Assembly: GCA_030144725.1 (NCBI GenBank)
Contig: JASKMD010000027.1
Span: forward strand, 1,089,533 to 1,153,532
Source: Haematococcus lacustris
Lineage: Eukaryota; Chlorophyta; Chlorophyceae; Chlamydomonadales; Haematococcaceae
DNA length: 64,000 bases
Direction: 5' to 3'
Part shown: piece by piece, positions 40,201 through 49,800 of the stretch
Layout: each line of letters opens with the position of its first letter
Position numbering within the stretch: the stretch's first letter is position 1
Position numbers and translations under genes: made by a program
The notes under the pieces: generated by a model
Told to the model about the DNA's origin: nothing
What the model saw: the letters and a program-made list of their open reading frames with translations, nothing else
Databases searched by the model: none

Positions 40201-40438
40201 TGGTTGCGGTAAGGGCTACCACACCTTCTGCCTCACACCCAAGCTTACTTCTGTGCCTAAGGGTACATGGCTTTGCGCAGGATGCACTGGCAGTGGCATC
40301 ACAGTCCAAGAGGTGCACCGACGCGCCAAACGGTGGCCGCTCAGCCCGCTGCGCAACCCCTTCAAGAGGTCTTCACCAGCAAGCGAGGGCGAGACCGAGC
40401 CCGGGCCGCCCAACCGCCTACACCTACTCCTTCCTTAG
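37286..40438 (+). CDS. Retroelement polyprotein part: cytosine methyltransferase, integrase, PHD finger (1050 codons, intact)
   Basis: The uninterrupted frame continues from RNase H, so the ATG at 37286 (ADVLSRW) is nominal. Residues 148-460 form a cytosine-C5 methyltransferase closest to DNMT3/DRM: motif I LLGLFGGLCAGLDMCLRNG (149-167), motif IV VVAGWDCQDLSPAG with candidate catalytic Cys243 (the usual Pro before Cys is Asp), motif VI ILENATV (Glu287-Asn288), motif VIII AHRVRNYWTNL (326-336) and a C-terminal SERERAMGYG plus LGRCMDAYAM. Residues 590-770 are a Gypsy integrase: HHCC zinc site (His591, His596, Cys626, Cys629) and core with Asp718 and Glu753. The first catalytic Asp is replaced by Asn658 (GVNLSGPL). 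A GPY/F-like segment (895-940) precedes a PHD finger (956-1000, CSICQ, CDGCGKGYHTFC, WLCAGC) of C4HC3 type. Residues 10-145 are unrecognised. Stop at 40436. Confidence 0.85.
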   Translation: MLSRWPLEGSSDGTGAKLDPDPAAALAYFPSPTTAEAVVWACASYWLFDSAYATHPADLLWGNLGGDLDATFHPPAPPSMPSPTVALHRHVAAMRQLAAPTLATLPAVVTFPGISMGQRNAHGVAQPVCLNTILVSATFFVATTNGIVLLGLFGGLCAGLDMCLRNGLAIHRYLYCDIDTAAQRVARHRVATLASQYPSLMPAHAYVATFTTLPADVRAITTTHLATTHTTNVPWLVVAGWDCQDLSPAGNQAGMHGPHSSTHVECLRIIGALQPLQPSNLPGYILENATVQLNFSSLAVRSQLQPLCELFGEPLCFDVATVGSYAHRVRNYWTNLGDTAAMAAVLAYADNASAQVQDILVPDRTPPLVSVWPPPPALQCETAGQPLRILPTLVATPGSYAFRDQGPGLMLNRDGTSSEPIVSERERAMGYGTGATAAPGVTALQRFIILGRCMDAYAMQTLLAISLTLSRTQPSPSLASCACGPGGSVGPQRFNRPAHPVGSTASPACLAAAVVAAVEEDTNIHADTASLHFLRTGAHQPGLSATELRWVARRAKAYRWDSGQLLRAIADGSNKIVPAPSAREQLVLAMHTGNDHFGLRRTTAMLLHNHWWAGIHADVARVLKPCYVCDRARASFNLRAAQLSPLPVQGLFYRWGVNLSGPLPRTHRGHEYRMVCIEHLTKHVELVPIPDRLASTTAYHFHHQVLGRFDASAEVLTDGGREFQGEFADLLQRHLIDHRITSPHHPQADGLAERAVQTFKDALRKHIVVIGDPTAWDEALPAIALGNRVSPQKATICSPYSLLYGRAPVLPPAVVQRMTIPVNLDDPLVAAQDQLARATTLSRETAVAMGNMRIAQHRDTLRYALTHSGSYKLAARQLHPGSFVCTQRPRSNSLQLSARPEIYRVVSVGVYGVFELMGKCGRTMTDNVCNLAPCHLFDIDPTIDHTLARPTLDFPCSICQSPADASRMLMCDGCGKGYHTFCLTPKLTSVPKGTWLCAGCTGSGITVQEVHRRAKRWPLSPLRNPFKRSSPASEGETEPGPPNRLHLLLP

Positions 40439-40600
40439 CCCCCGCGCTACCTAGCCAGCGACGCTCGGCACGGTTGAGTCTTCGTGGGCCTGAGAGTACC
40501 AAGGGGCGAGCCAATGGCGACTAGCGCCACCCTTGGGTGCCTACCCATAGCATCGCAGGGAGAACAGGCTTGGATGGGATTAGGCCCACCATGTCCTGCC

Positions 40601-40715
40601 CATAGCGAGCCCACTTTGGCCTGGTGCTTAGTTCCTCTCATTGCACAAGATGGTGGGGACAACAAAGTGCACTCTAGAAGGACACAGGTCACAGCGGGAG
40701 GGCAAAATGAGAGGA
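40601..40715. other. Non-palindromic spacer at the centre of the inverted repeat
   Basis: 115 bp without symmetry between arms. It contains TTCCTCTCATTGCACAAG and, inverted near its right end, AAAATGAGAGGA, so a short CCTCTCATT match is present in inverted form. It may be leftover 3' element sequence, such as part of an LTR or tail from one of the two copies. Confidence 0.6.
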
Positions 40716-43700
40716 GGCAGGACATGGTGGGCCTAATCCCATCCAAGCCTGTTCACCCTGCGACGCTGAGGGTAGGCACCCAAGGGTGGCACTAGTCGCC
40801 ATTGGCTCGCCCCTTGGTACTCTCAGGCCCACGAAGACTCAACCGTGCCGAGCGTCGCTGGCTAGGTAGCGCGGGGGCTAAGGAAGGAGTAGGTGTAGGC
40901 GGTTGGGCGGCCCGGGCTCGGTCTCGCCCTCGCTTGCTGGTGAAGACCTCTTGAAGGGGTTGCGCAGCGGGCTGAGCGGCCACCGTTTGGCGCGTCGGTG
41001 CACCTCTTGGACTGTGATGCCACTGCCAGTGCATCCTGCGCAAAGCCATGTACCCTTAGGCACAGAAGTAAGCTTGGGTGTGAGGCAGAAGGTGTGGTAG
41101 CCCTTACCGCAACCATCACACATCAACATGCGAGAGGCATCAGCTGGAGATTGACAGATGGAGCAAGGAAAGTCTAGAGTGGGGCGTGCCAACGTGTGGT
41201 CAATGGTGGGGTCGATGTCGAACAGGTGGCAGGGGGCAAGATTGCATACATTGTCAGTCATGGTGCGCCCGCACTTCCCCATGAGCTTGACTACCCCATA
41301 GACCCCCACGGATACCACCCGGTAGATCTCTGGGCGTGCGCTGAGCTGCAAGGAGTTGCTCCGTGGGCGCTAAGTGCACACAAAGCGCTACCGGGGTGCA
41401 GCTGCCTTGCTGCCAGCTTATAGCTACCGCTGTGGGTGAGTGCGTAGCGCAGGGTGTCGCGGTGTTGCGCGATGCGCATGTAGCCCATGGCGGCAGCCGT
41501 CTCGCGGCTGAGGGTGGTTGCGCGGGCCAGCTGGTCCTAGGCGGCGACCAAGAGGTCGTCCAGGTTGACGGGGATGGTCATACGCTGCACCACTGCGGGG
41601 GGGAGCACAGTTGCGCGGCCATACAACAAGGAGTAAGGGCTGCATTTAGTGGCCTTCTGGGGTGATACACAGTTACCCAGAGCAATAGCTGGCAGGGCCT
41701 CATCCCAAGCAGTTGGATCCCCACTAACAACCATGTGCTTGCGGAGGGCATCTTTGAAGGTCTGCACCGCCCTCTCAGCCAGCCCATCTGCCTGAGGGTG
41801 GTGTGGTGAGGTGATGCGGTGGTCTATCAGGTGACGTTGCAACAGGTCGGCAAACTCCCCTTGAAACTCACGGCCACCGTCGGTGAGGACTTCGGCGCTG
41901 GCGTCGAAGCGGCCGAGGACTTGATGGTGAAAATGGTAGGCGGTTGTGCTAGCCAGGCGGTCAGGGATGGGCACCAACTCCACGTGTTTGGTCAGATGTT
42001 CAATACACACCATCCGGTACTCATTGCCACGATGGGTGCGGGGCAGCGGGCCGGACAGGTTAACACCCCAGCGGTAAAAGAGCCCTTGCACCGGCAGAGG
42101 CGACAATTGGGCAGCACGCAAATTGAAACTGGCCCTGGCCCTATCACACACATAGCATGGTTTGAGGACACGGGCCACGTCCGCGTGGATGCCTGCCCAC
42201 CAGTGGTTGTGCAACAACATGGCAGTGGTGCGTCTTACCCCAAAGTGGTCATTGCCGGTGTGCATGGCCAACACAAGCTGCTCACGTGCGCTAGGGGCTG
42301 GTACTATCTTGTTGCTGCCATCAGCTATAGCACGCAACAGCTGGCCTGAGTCCCACCGGTAAGCCTTGGCCCGGCGTGCCACCCACCGCAACTCGGTGGC
42401 GGACAGTCCGGGCTGGTGCGCACCGGTGCGCAGGAAGTGCAATGAGGCCGTGTCAGCATGAATGTCTGTGTCCTCTTCGACAGCTGCCACGACTGTTGCT
42501 GCCAAGCAGGCTGGTGAGGCTGTGCTGCCGACTGGGTGTGCGGGGCGATTGAAGCGTCGGGGCCCAACACTCCCCCCCGGCCCGCATGCACAGGAGGCGA
42601 GGCTGGGGCTGGGTTGGGTGCGGGAGAGTGTGAGGGAGATAGCTAGCAGGGTCTGCATGGCATACGCGTCCATGCACCGGCCAAGAATAATGAAACGTTG
42701 CAGGGCGGTGACGCCTGGGGCGGCTGTGGCTCCCGTGCCATAGCCCATGGCCCGCTCGCGTTCGGAGACAATGGGCTCGCTGCTGGTGCCGTCACGGTTG
42801 AGCATAAGCCCAGGCCCTTGATCACGAAATGCATAAGAACCAGGCGTGGCGACAAGAGTGGGTAGAATACGGAGGGGCTGGCCCGCCGTCTCACACTGCA
42901 AGGCTGGGGGTGGCGGCCAGACGCTGACCAAGGGGGGAGGTGCGGTCGGGGACCAGAATGTCTTGCACTTGTGCAGATGCATTGTCGGCATAGGCCAGCA
43001 CGGCTGCCATGGCAGCTGTGTCGCTCAGGTTGGTCCAGTAGTTGCGCACGCGGTGCGCGTAGGATCCCACAGTGGCAACATCAAAGCAAAGGGGCTCGCC
43101 AAAGAGCTCGCATAACGGCTGCAGCTGGGAGCGCACGGCAAGACTGCTGAAGTTGAGTTGCACAGTCGCATTCTCAAGGATGTAACCAGGGAGGTTGCTG
43201 GGCTGTAACGGTTGCAATGCCCCAGTGATGCGCAAGCACTCTACATGAGTGGAGGAATGTGGACCGTGCATGCCAGCTTGGTTGCCAGCCGGTGACAGGT
43301 CTTGGCAATCCCAACCAGCTACGACCAGCCATGGCACATTGGTGGTGTGAGTCGTGGCCAGGTGAGTGGTGGTTATGGCGCGTACATCAGCTGGCAGTGT
43401 GGTGAAGGTTGCAACATAAGCATGGGCGGGCATCAAGGATGGGTATTGGGAGGCAAGTGTGGCCACCCGGTGGCGAGCTACGCGTTGGGCGGCGGTGTCA
43501 ATGTCTCAATACAGGTAGCGGTGGATAGCAAGGCCATTGCGGAGGCACATGTCAAGACCCGCACACAAGCCGCCAAACAGTCCCAACAACACGATGCCAT
43601 TGGTGGTTGCAACGAAGAAGGTGGAAGAGACGAGAGTGGTGTTAAGGCACACAGGTTGGGCAACCCCATGCGCATTTCGCTGGCCCATGGATATGCCCGG

Positions 43701-45861
43701 AAATGTGACAACGGCAGGTAAGGTGGCAAGGGTAGGGGCTGCCATCTGACGCATGGCTGCAACATGACGATGGAGCGCAACAGTGGGGCTCGGCATGGAT
43801 GGTGGGGCTGGTGGGTGGAAGGTGGCGTCTAGGTCTCCCCCCAAATTGCCCCATAGCAGGTCAGCAGGGTGCGTGGCATAGGCAGAGTTAAAGAACCAGT
43901 AGGAGGCACAAGCCCATACCACAACTTCAACAGTTGTTGGCGAAGGGAAGTAAGCCAGGGCTGATGCGGGGTCAGGATCTAGCTTGGCGCCAGTGCCGTC
44001 CGAGCTGCCCTCCAACGGCCAGCGGGAGAGCACATCCGCGTTCTAGTGCTTGTTCCCGGGGCGGTGCTCAATGGTGAAGGTGTAGTCCTGAAGGCTCAAG
44101 GCCCAATGGGCGTGGTGCCCTGTGAGGTTGGGATTAGTCATCAGCTAGGTGAGGGGTTGGTGATCAGTAACCAGCATGAAGGCAACACCATGCAGGTAGG
44201 GGCGCAAGGTTTTGATGGCCCACACAGCGCACAACATTTCACCCTGGTAGGAGCTGTAGTTGCGCTCGTGCTTGTTATTGCTACGGCTGATGCACGCCAC
44301 CATGTACTCCTGGCCTGCTGCGTCAAGCTGACGCAAGACAGCGCCACAGCCTGCCACAGACCAGTCAGTGTGAAGCACAAAGGGGCGGGAGTGATCAGCG
44401 CGGCGCAACACCATGCCAGGAGTGCATATGGCTGTCTTGAGCGTGGTAAAGGCATGTTGTTGCTGCTCCCCCCATTCCCAAGGCACACCATTGCTTGTGA
44501 GGCGTGTGATGGGTGCTGCAGTGGCGGAGAAGTTAGGCACATGACATCAGTGGTAGTTGATGAACCCCATGATCTGCCGCAAGTCATACAGGTTGGTGGG
44601 GGTGGGTAAGACAGTGACGGCGGCTACCTTGGCCTCAGTGGGGGAAAGGCCATGACTGCTGACATTGTGACGCAAGTACTCTACCACATCCGCCCCGAAG
44701 ATGCTCTTGTCAGGGTGCGCCTTGAGGCCGTTGGCTTGCAGCATGCGCAGAGCGGCCGTCACATCAAGGAGGTGCTGCTCTGCAGTGGTGCTGTGAACCA
44801 GCAAGTCATCAATGTATGCCTTGCAACAGTGGGTGAGGCTAGCGTCAGCGATGCAGCGGTCCATGACCCGTTGGTACTCGGCAAGTGCATTGCGGAGGCC
44901 AAATGGCATGCGGTTGAACTGATACAGCTTGTTGCCACACCAGAAGGCTGTCTTGATCCTGTCAGTTGGTGCTATGATGAGCTAAAAGAAACCGCTGCAC
45001 ATGTCTAGCTTGATGAAGAAGCAACTGTCACCCAACTCACTAAACATCTCATCAAGGCGTGGTAGGCCACAGATGTCTGGCTTGGTGATGGCGTTGAGCT
45101 GCCTGTGGTCGATTGCAAAGCGCTTCTCGGTACAGTTGCCATGGGCATCCTTCTTGGCAGGGAGGGATTGGGGCGGCAGCGTAGTTGCAAGGCCCTTCCA
45201 CTGAGGACACAATGCCTGCGGCCTGCAACTTAGCAGGCGTGTCAATGCATATTTGCCGTTCGAGGGGGCTGTAGCGGCGGGGGGAAGTGCGCACAGGCTG
45301 GTCAGAGGTGAAGGGGATGGTGAAGGGGGGGCGGGGCCCGTGGTAACCCGACAGGCCAGCTGGGCTATAAGAGAATGCACTGTCGTGCCCCTCTGCCACT
45401 GCTTGCAGGGCAGCATGCTTAGCCGCCGTCATGCCCGGGTGATTGCCGCATAGCATGGCCTTGTCGTGCTTGGTGAACCGCACATCAGGTGGCAAATGCT
45501 GCTGGCCACCAGGCAAGGTGTGCTCAATGGTTACGGAGCTGTACACATGTGGCAGCGCGGGCACGGCTGGCGGCTCATGGGGTGGACACGCGTGTAGTGT
45601 GGGCAGCAGGGCGCAAAGAATGAGCAGCAGGGCTGTGATGTTGCTTAGGGTGCAACCCTTACGGATGGTAGCGTAGAGTGCCTGGCTGGCGACGGCCCAG
45701 CCACTGCCTCCTGCGGGGGGTGTTGCCGTGGCGCGTTGCTGCTGCCGTGTGCGGCGACGAGCGGCCCCTGGGCCCAGCGCTTGGTGCTTAGGGGAACGAG
45801 CTGGCAGCTGCGGTCTGGCCGTGCCGTGGCCGAGCTTGCGACGAGGGCCCCGTGCAAGACC
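40716..45861 (-). mobile_element. Ty3/Gypsy-like retroelement, right arm (more decayed copy)
   Basis: Same domain order as the left arm, read on the minus strand. It shares the frameshift near 45170 and the stops at 44982-44984, 44547-44549, 44145-44147 and 44043-44045. It adds damage of its own: a TGC-to-TGA stop at 43506-43508 inside methyltransferase motif II, a frameshift near 42930, a CAG-to-TAG stop at 41537-41539 after the integrase core, and a frameshift near 41390. Catalytic Cys, integrase Asn in place of Asp, and the PHD cysteines read the same as on the left. Upstream of the arm, 45862-46014 continues an open frame and may be more of the element 5' side that the left copy lacks. 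Confidence 0.85.
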
Positions 45862-46874
45862 CAGCAGGGTGTTCGCCCCACCGAGCCGGGCCAGACGGCT
45901 GGCAGCTGATGGGACAGGGACGCAATTCACACGGATCCCCTTCTTACATGGGCTTGCTGAGACTCCTACCGCTTGAATTTTGAGTTGAAGACGGGATGAA
46001 CTGGAGTTTCTCAAGCTACCGAAGCCATCTCAGCTAGACGTCATATACCCTCAAGCGTTCACTATGCGTTCGCATGCAGTCTAGGGTTTTGCCTAGCAAG
46101 CGTTCGCAGCAACTGACATGTCAGCTTCATGCAACACTTCAACATTTCAACTTCAGCTACGGAAGCAAGCCATGCTAAGTATTTGGCGTTTACGCATTGT
46201 GTTGTGACAACCTTGATTATGAGTAACACTGGCAGAAGCAGCGCCAAGCAAAGCACTCGTTATCCCGAGGTTGTAGTTTGCCAAGCACTTGCTGCCCCAC
46301 TGCTTACTTGTGCACGTCTTCGTGCATACCTGGAGGGAGCGGGCTCTGTTGACTTACCATCATCGGTGATGCAAAACGTTGAGCACATGCCGGGAACTGC
46401 ATGTGTCGTATCGGCACCCAGCCGAGTTGGGTGCACAGCTGTTTCTCTACAGCTGTCGCCATACCCAAAGCTGTCAATGGATGAGATTGGGGAGAACGGA
46501 AACGGGGCAGGACCCGCGACTGTTCACCATGCAGTGAAGAAGACCGCATCGTGGGTACCGCATCAACCGTGGCAGCCACCGCAGCAGCCATCCCAGCCAC
46601 AGCACCCTGCTACGCAAGACGCGGCGTTGTGTAGCGCTGCTCATAGCATAGTAACCACCTGCACGCGCGCCTACTAAGCCTTACTCGCTGCCCGAGGGGC
46701 ACATGGGGCCGATTGCAAGTTAGTCAGCTGGCAGGCATGCAAGCCCTGGCTGGCTGACGATGCCAGCTACGGGACACAGCTGAGCGAAGTAGCTTCGCCC
46801 TGCCAGCCAGCCAGCTGCTACGTGCCGCCTACTACCGACAGATGCCAGTGATGACAGCTGTACTGCTGCCGCAG
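45862..46874. other. Region between the palindrome and the first resolved ADI exon
   Basis: It must hold the 5' part of the arginine deiminase gene, since the exon at 46875 starts in phase 2. An open frame on the plus strand at 46129-46677 (starting MQHFNISTS) could include a leader exon, but no donor in the right phase was found. From 46680 to 46860 there are CCAGCCAGC repeats. Confidence 0.35.
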
Positions 46875-49800
46875 GTACCTGGATGTAAGCGCAGTTGAGA
46901 CGCGCGTGCACCGCGGCGTGAAGCGGAGCAAGACCAGCAGCGTGTGCAGCCTGCTGGACTCCAAGGTGCTCAGGGTGGCAGGCCGGCTCAGGGGTTGTGG
47001 TGTAGGGGGGCTGTAGGGGTGGCGAGGGCGCTCTCAGGTGCTCAGGGTGGCAGGCCGGCTCAAGGGGTCCTACAGGGGCCACAGGGCACAGGGGGCTGCA
47101 GGGTAGGGGCGGCTGCCGCTGCCAGCCCCTGACCTCTGCTCGCCTAGATGGACTAGGGTCGGAGTGCATTGCGGCTCAGAGGGGCCTTAAGGCAGGCCAC
47201 TCTATGCACCTTGGAGACCAGCAGGCTGCACACGCTGTGCGGGAGGGCTCCAAGGCAGGCTTCCACGGAGGGGTCATGGGCCACAGGGGCCAGGGATGAC
47301 GCAGGGCACGCAGGCTACACGGGGCCGCGCAGGCCCTCAGAGGGGGCCACCACAGATGCCTAGATCCTGGACCTGCTTGCCTAGGTGGACTAAGGCTTGG
47401 GACTTGGGGCTCAGAGGGGCTCTAAGGCAGGCCAGCACATGGGCCAGGGACCACGCAGGCCACACAGGCCCTCAGAGGGGGCCACCACAGAGGGGTTATG
47501 GGCACAGCCGACAGTGGGCTCTGAAGCAGGCTGCAGTGAGCCCCTGACTCCCGCTTGCCCACCGGGACTCTAAGGCAGGCGGGTAAGCATGCAGGCCCAT
47601 GGCCTAACGTCAAGCTGGACCCCTTCTGACTATGACTTGCACCCACACTGTCCTGAGGGGTATGTAGGCCTAAGTCAGGGGCCAGGCTAGGGGCTGGAGT
47701 CCTACAGGGGCTGGCGCCCTACAGGAGCATTGGGGTTTGGAAGGGGGCTCCAAAGCCGGGGGCCAGGGGCCATGAACAACACGGGTCCCTGGGCTAGCCT
47801 GCAGTGAGGCAACTCAGGGGGTGGGGTGGGTGCTACTGGGTACCCACTGGGTAGGGGCGCCAGTCTACCCCCTCGCAGTCAGTCACCCTGGCAGCCCCTG
47901 CACACCCTGCCCCACTCGCAACACATCATGAGGCCTCCCCCTCCCCCTCATCTGCCTCCAGTGACCAGCAAAGGCGTCTAGGGGCCAGGTGCTGGCAGCC
48001 TCAACACGCCCACCAGGCCTCTGAGGCGCCCTCCTGGCTGGGTGTGTTCCTGGGGGGCTGAGAGTCCTGTGGTGCGGCAGCAGCAGGGGGTGCGGGGCAG
48101 CCAGCAGCCGGGGGTGTCCACTGCTGCTGCCAGCCCGACCCTGCCCGCCCCTGCCCTACCGAGGCAGAGAAGGGGGTTTCGGATGTGCCCACTGCTGCTG
48201 CCAGCCCCTGACCCCTTGCCACCCCTGCCTGCCCCTGCCCTCCCGCCCCTGCAGGTCGCGGTGCAGCAGTCGGAGAATGAGGTGGCTGAGGTGGTCATCG
48301 TGTGCGAGCCTGAGCAGGCCTCCCTGATGATGGGGGGGCTGCACCCCCGCGGCTCCTTGTACGAGCGCCCCGTCAACATAGAGACGGCCAAGTCGCAGCA
48401 TGCGGAGTTCAGGGCGCAGCTGAGGGCGCACGGCCTGCGGGTCCTCACCGTCAGGGAGGTGCTGTCCTACAATGTGAGCGCCCAGGGGGGCTGGGGGGGT
48501 TAAAGGCCAGGGCAGCAGCAGCAGGGGGTTAAAGGCAAGGGCGGCAACAGGGGGGTAAAGGCCTGGGCATCTTCCTCTCACCTTCCGCCCGGGACACGAG
48601 CAGGTGGAAAAGGCTTAGAGGGGTGTGTCTGTGTGTGAGCGTGTGTGACATGTGACACAGGGCTGGGGGCAGGGGGCCAGGGGGGCAGGGTAGCGGGCTC
48701 AACTGTGTGCGATGACCCACCCTCACAAGCCCTGCTCTCCCCCGCCACTCCCCCTGCACCAGCTGCACCCATGGCACAGAACCCTAGCTCTGCACCTTCC
48801 AGGCAGCTGCCTTCATCCACGGCATCCCTAGGCATCATACCCTGGCAAAACCCTAGGCCCTCCACGTCCTAGGTCGGTGGGTGGGTGGGTCAGCAAATAC
48901 ATCGGCAAAGCCCTAACCCTGGCTGGGTGTGTGGGTGGGGGTTGCAGGTGGACGACAACATCAGCGCGCGTGTAGACCTTGAGGACCTGACCTTCAGCGC
49001 CCTGGACTACGAGATGGCTCCGGGTTACAAGGTGCGGCCAGGGGCGGGGCTGGGCTGGGGGCAAGCAGCACGTCCAGGGCCAGCAAGGCTGGGCTGGGCT
49101 GGGCTGGGCTGGGCTATGGGTCAGGGCCAGGGGCTGGGCAGCACTGGCCAGGGTCAGGGGGGTGTTGGGGAGAGCAGCAGCGCTGGCTGTGCAGCAGGGT
49201 CAGGGCCAGGGGTTGTGCGGTACTGGGGCTGGGCAGCACCAGCCAGGGCCAGCAAGGTGTGGGGGAGGGCAGCGGTGCCTGACGCCTGCTGCCTGCTTCA
49301 ATGGTGAGGTCAGTGGTAGGGGTCGAAGGGGGCAGGAGTGGCCCCCCTCTGGCACCCCCCTACCCCCCCCCCCTGCGCTGGTGGGGTCGGCAGTAGTCGG
49401 GCAGAACGGGTGTTTATCATGCCTGCCATGCATGTCTTCATGTAGGGACCCCATACACCCCTCTGCCTAACCCCTTTGCCACCCCCTGCCCACCCCCCTG
49501 CCCACCCCCCTGCCCACCCCCCTGCCCACCCCCCTGCCCACCCCCCTGCCCACCCCCCTGCCCACCCCCCTGCCCACCCCCTGCCTCCATGCGGCCAGGT
49601 GGAGGACCTTGCCCCTGAGGACCGCTGCTTCCTCAGCGACGCCTACAAGCGGGAGGTGGTGGAGAAGATGAGCGTGAGCCAGATGGTGGACACCATCATG
49701 GTGCAGCCCACGGTCAGGCTGGGGCGGGCTGGGGGGTGTTGGGGGGGGGGCAGGGGTGAGGCAAAGGCAGGGCAGGAGCGGGCAGCGGGAGGAGGGGCTA

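Larger units (their letters stand above)
35457..40600 (+). mobile_element. Ty3/Gypsy-like retroelement, left arm: RT-RNaseH-DNMT-INT-PHD
   Basis: A long pol-like region with no gag, protease or LTR seen, so the element is truncated at 35457. From about 36160 to 40438 one frame covers everything, broken by four in-frame stops at 36335 (TAG), 36770 (TGA), 37172 (TAG) and 37274 (TAG). Upstream of about 36155 the RT N-terminal part (PRRYSPLERQI, KLQAAGIVSS) is in a different frame, so a one-base frameshift lies near 36150. Downstream of the pol stop, 40439-40600 is a short tail ending in the shared arm end. Confidence 0.85.
35457..45861. repeat. 10.4-kb inverted repeat (palindrome) of two Gypsy pol regions
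   Basis: Frames in the left arm recur in reverse in the right arm with coordinates summing to about 81316-81319. The arms are 35457-40600 and 40716-45861, and the spacer 40601-40715 is not palindromic. The innermost shared bases are CACCATGTCCTGCC and its complement. Arms are similar but not identical: examples are substitutions in the integrase (VVIGDPTAW versus VVSGDPTAW), extra stops and frameshifts on the right. So this is unlikely to be a simple read-through assembly error. The 3' ends face each other. No long terminal repeats are visible at either outer boundary. Confidence 0.93.

Noticed and set aside
35437..40438. Use of a non-standard genetic code (TAG as Gln) to explain the stops in the RT region
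   Set aside because: One of the four stops is TGA, another falls at an aromatic position, and ADI ends with TAG at a natural terminus. Inactivating mutation is simpler.
35457..45861. Palindrome as a pure assembly artefact
   Set aside because: The arms carry private differences, including extra stops and frameshifts on the right, which a duplicated read would not show. Long reads are still needed to be certain.
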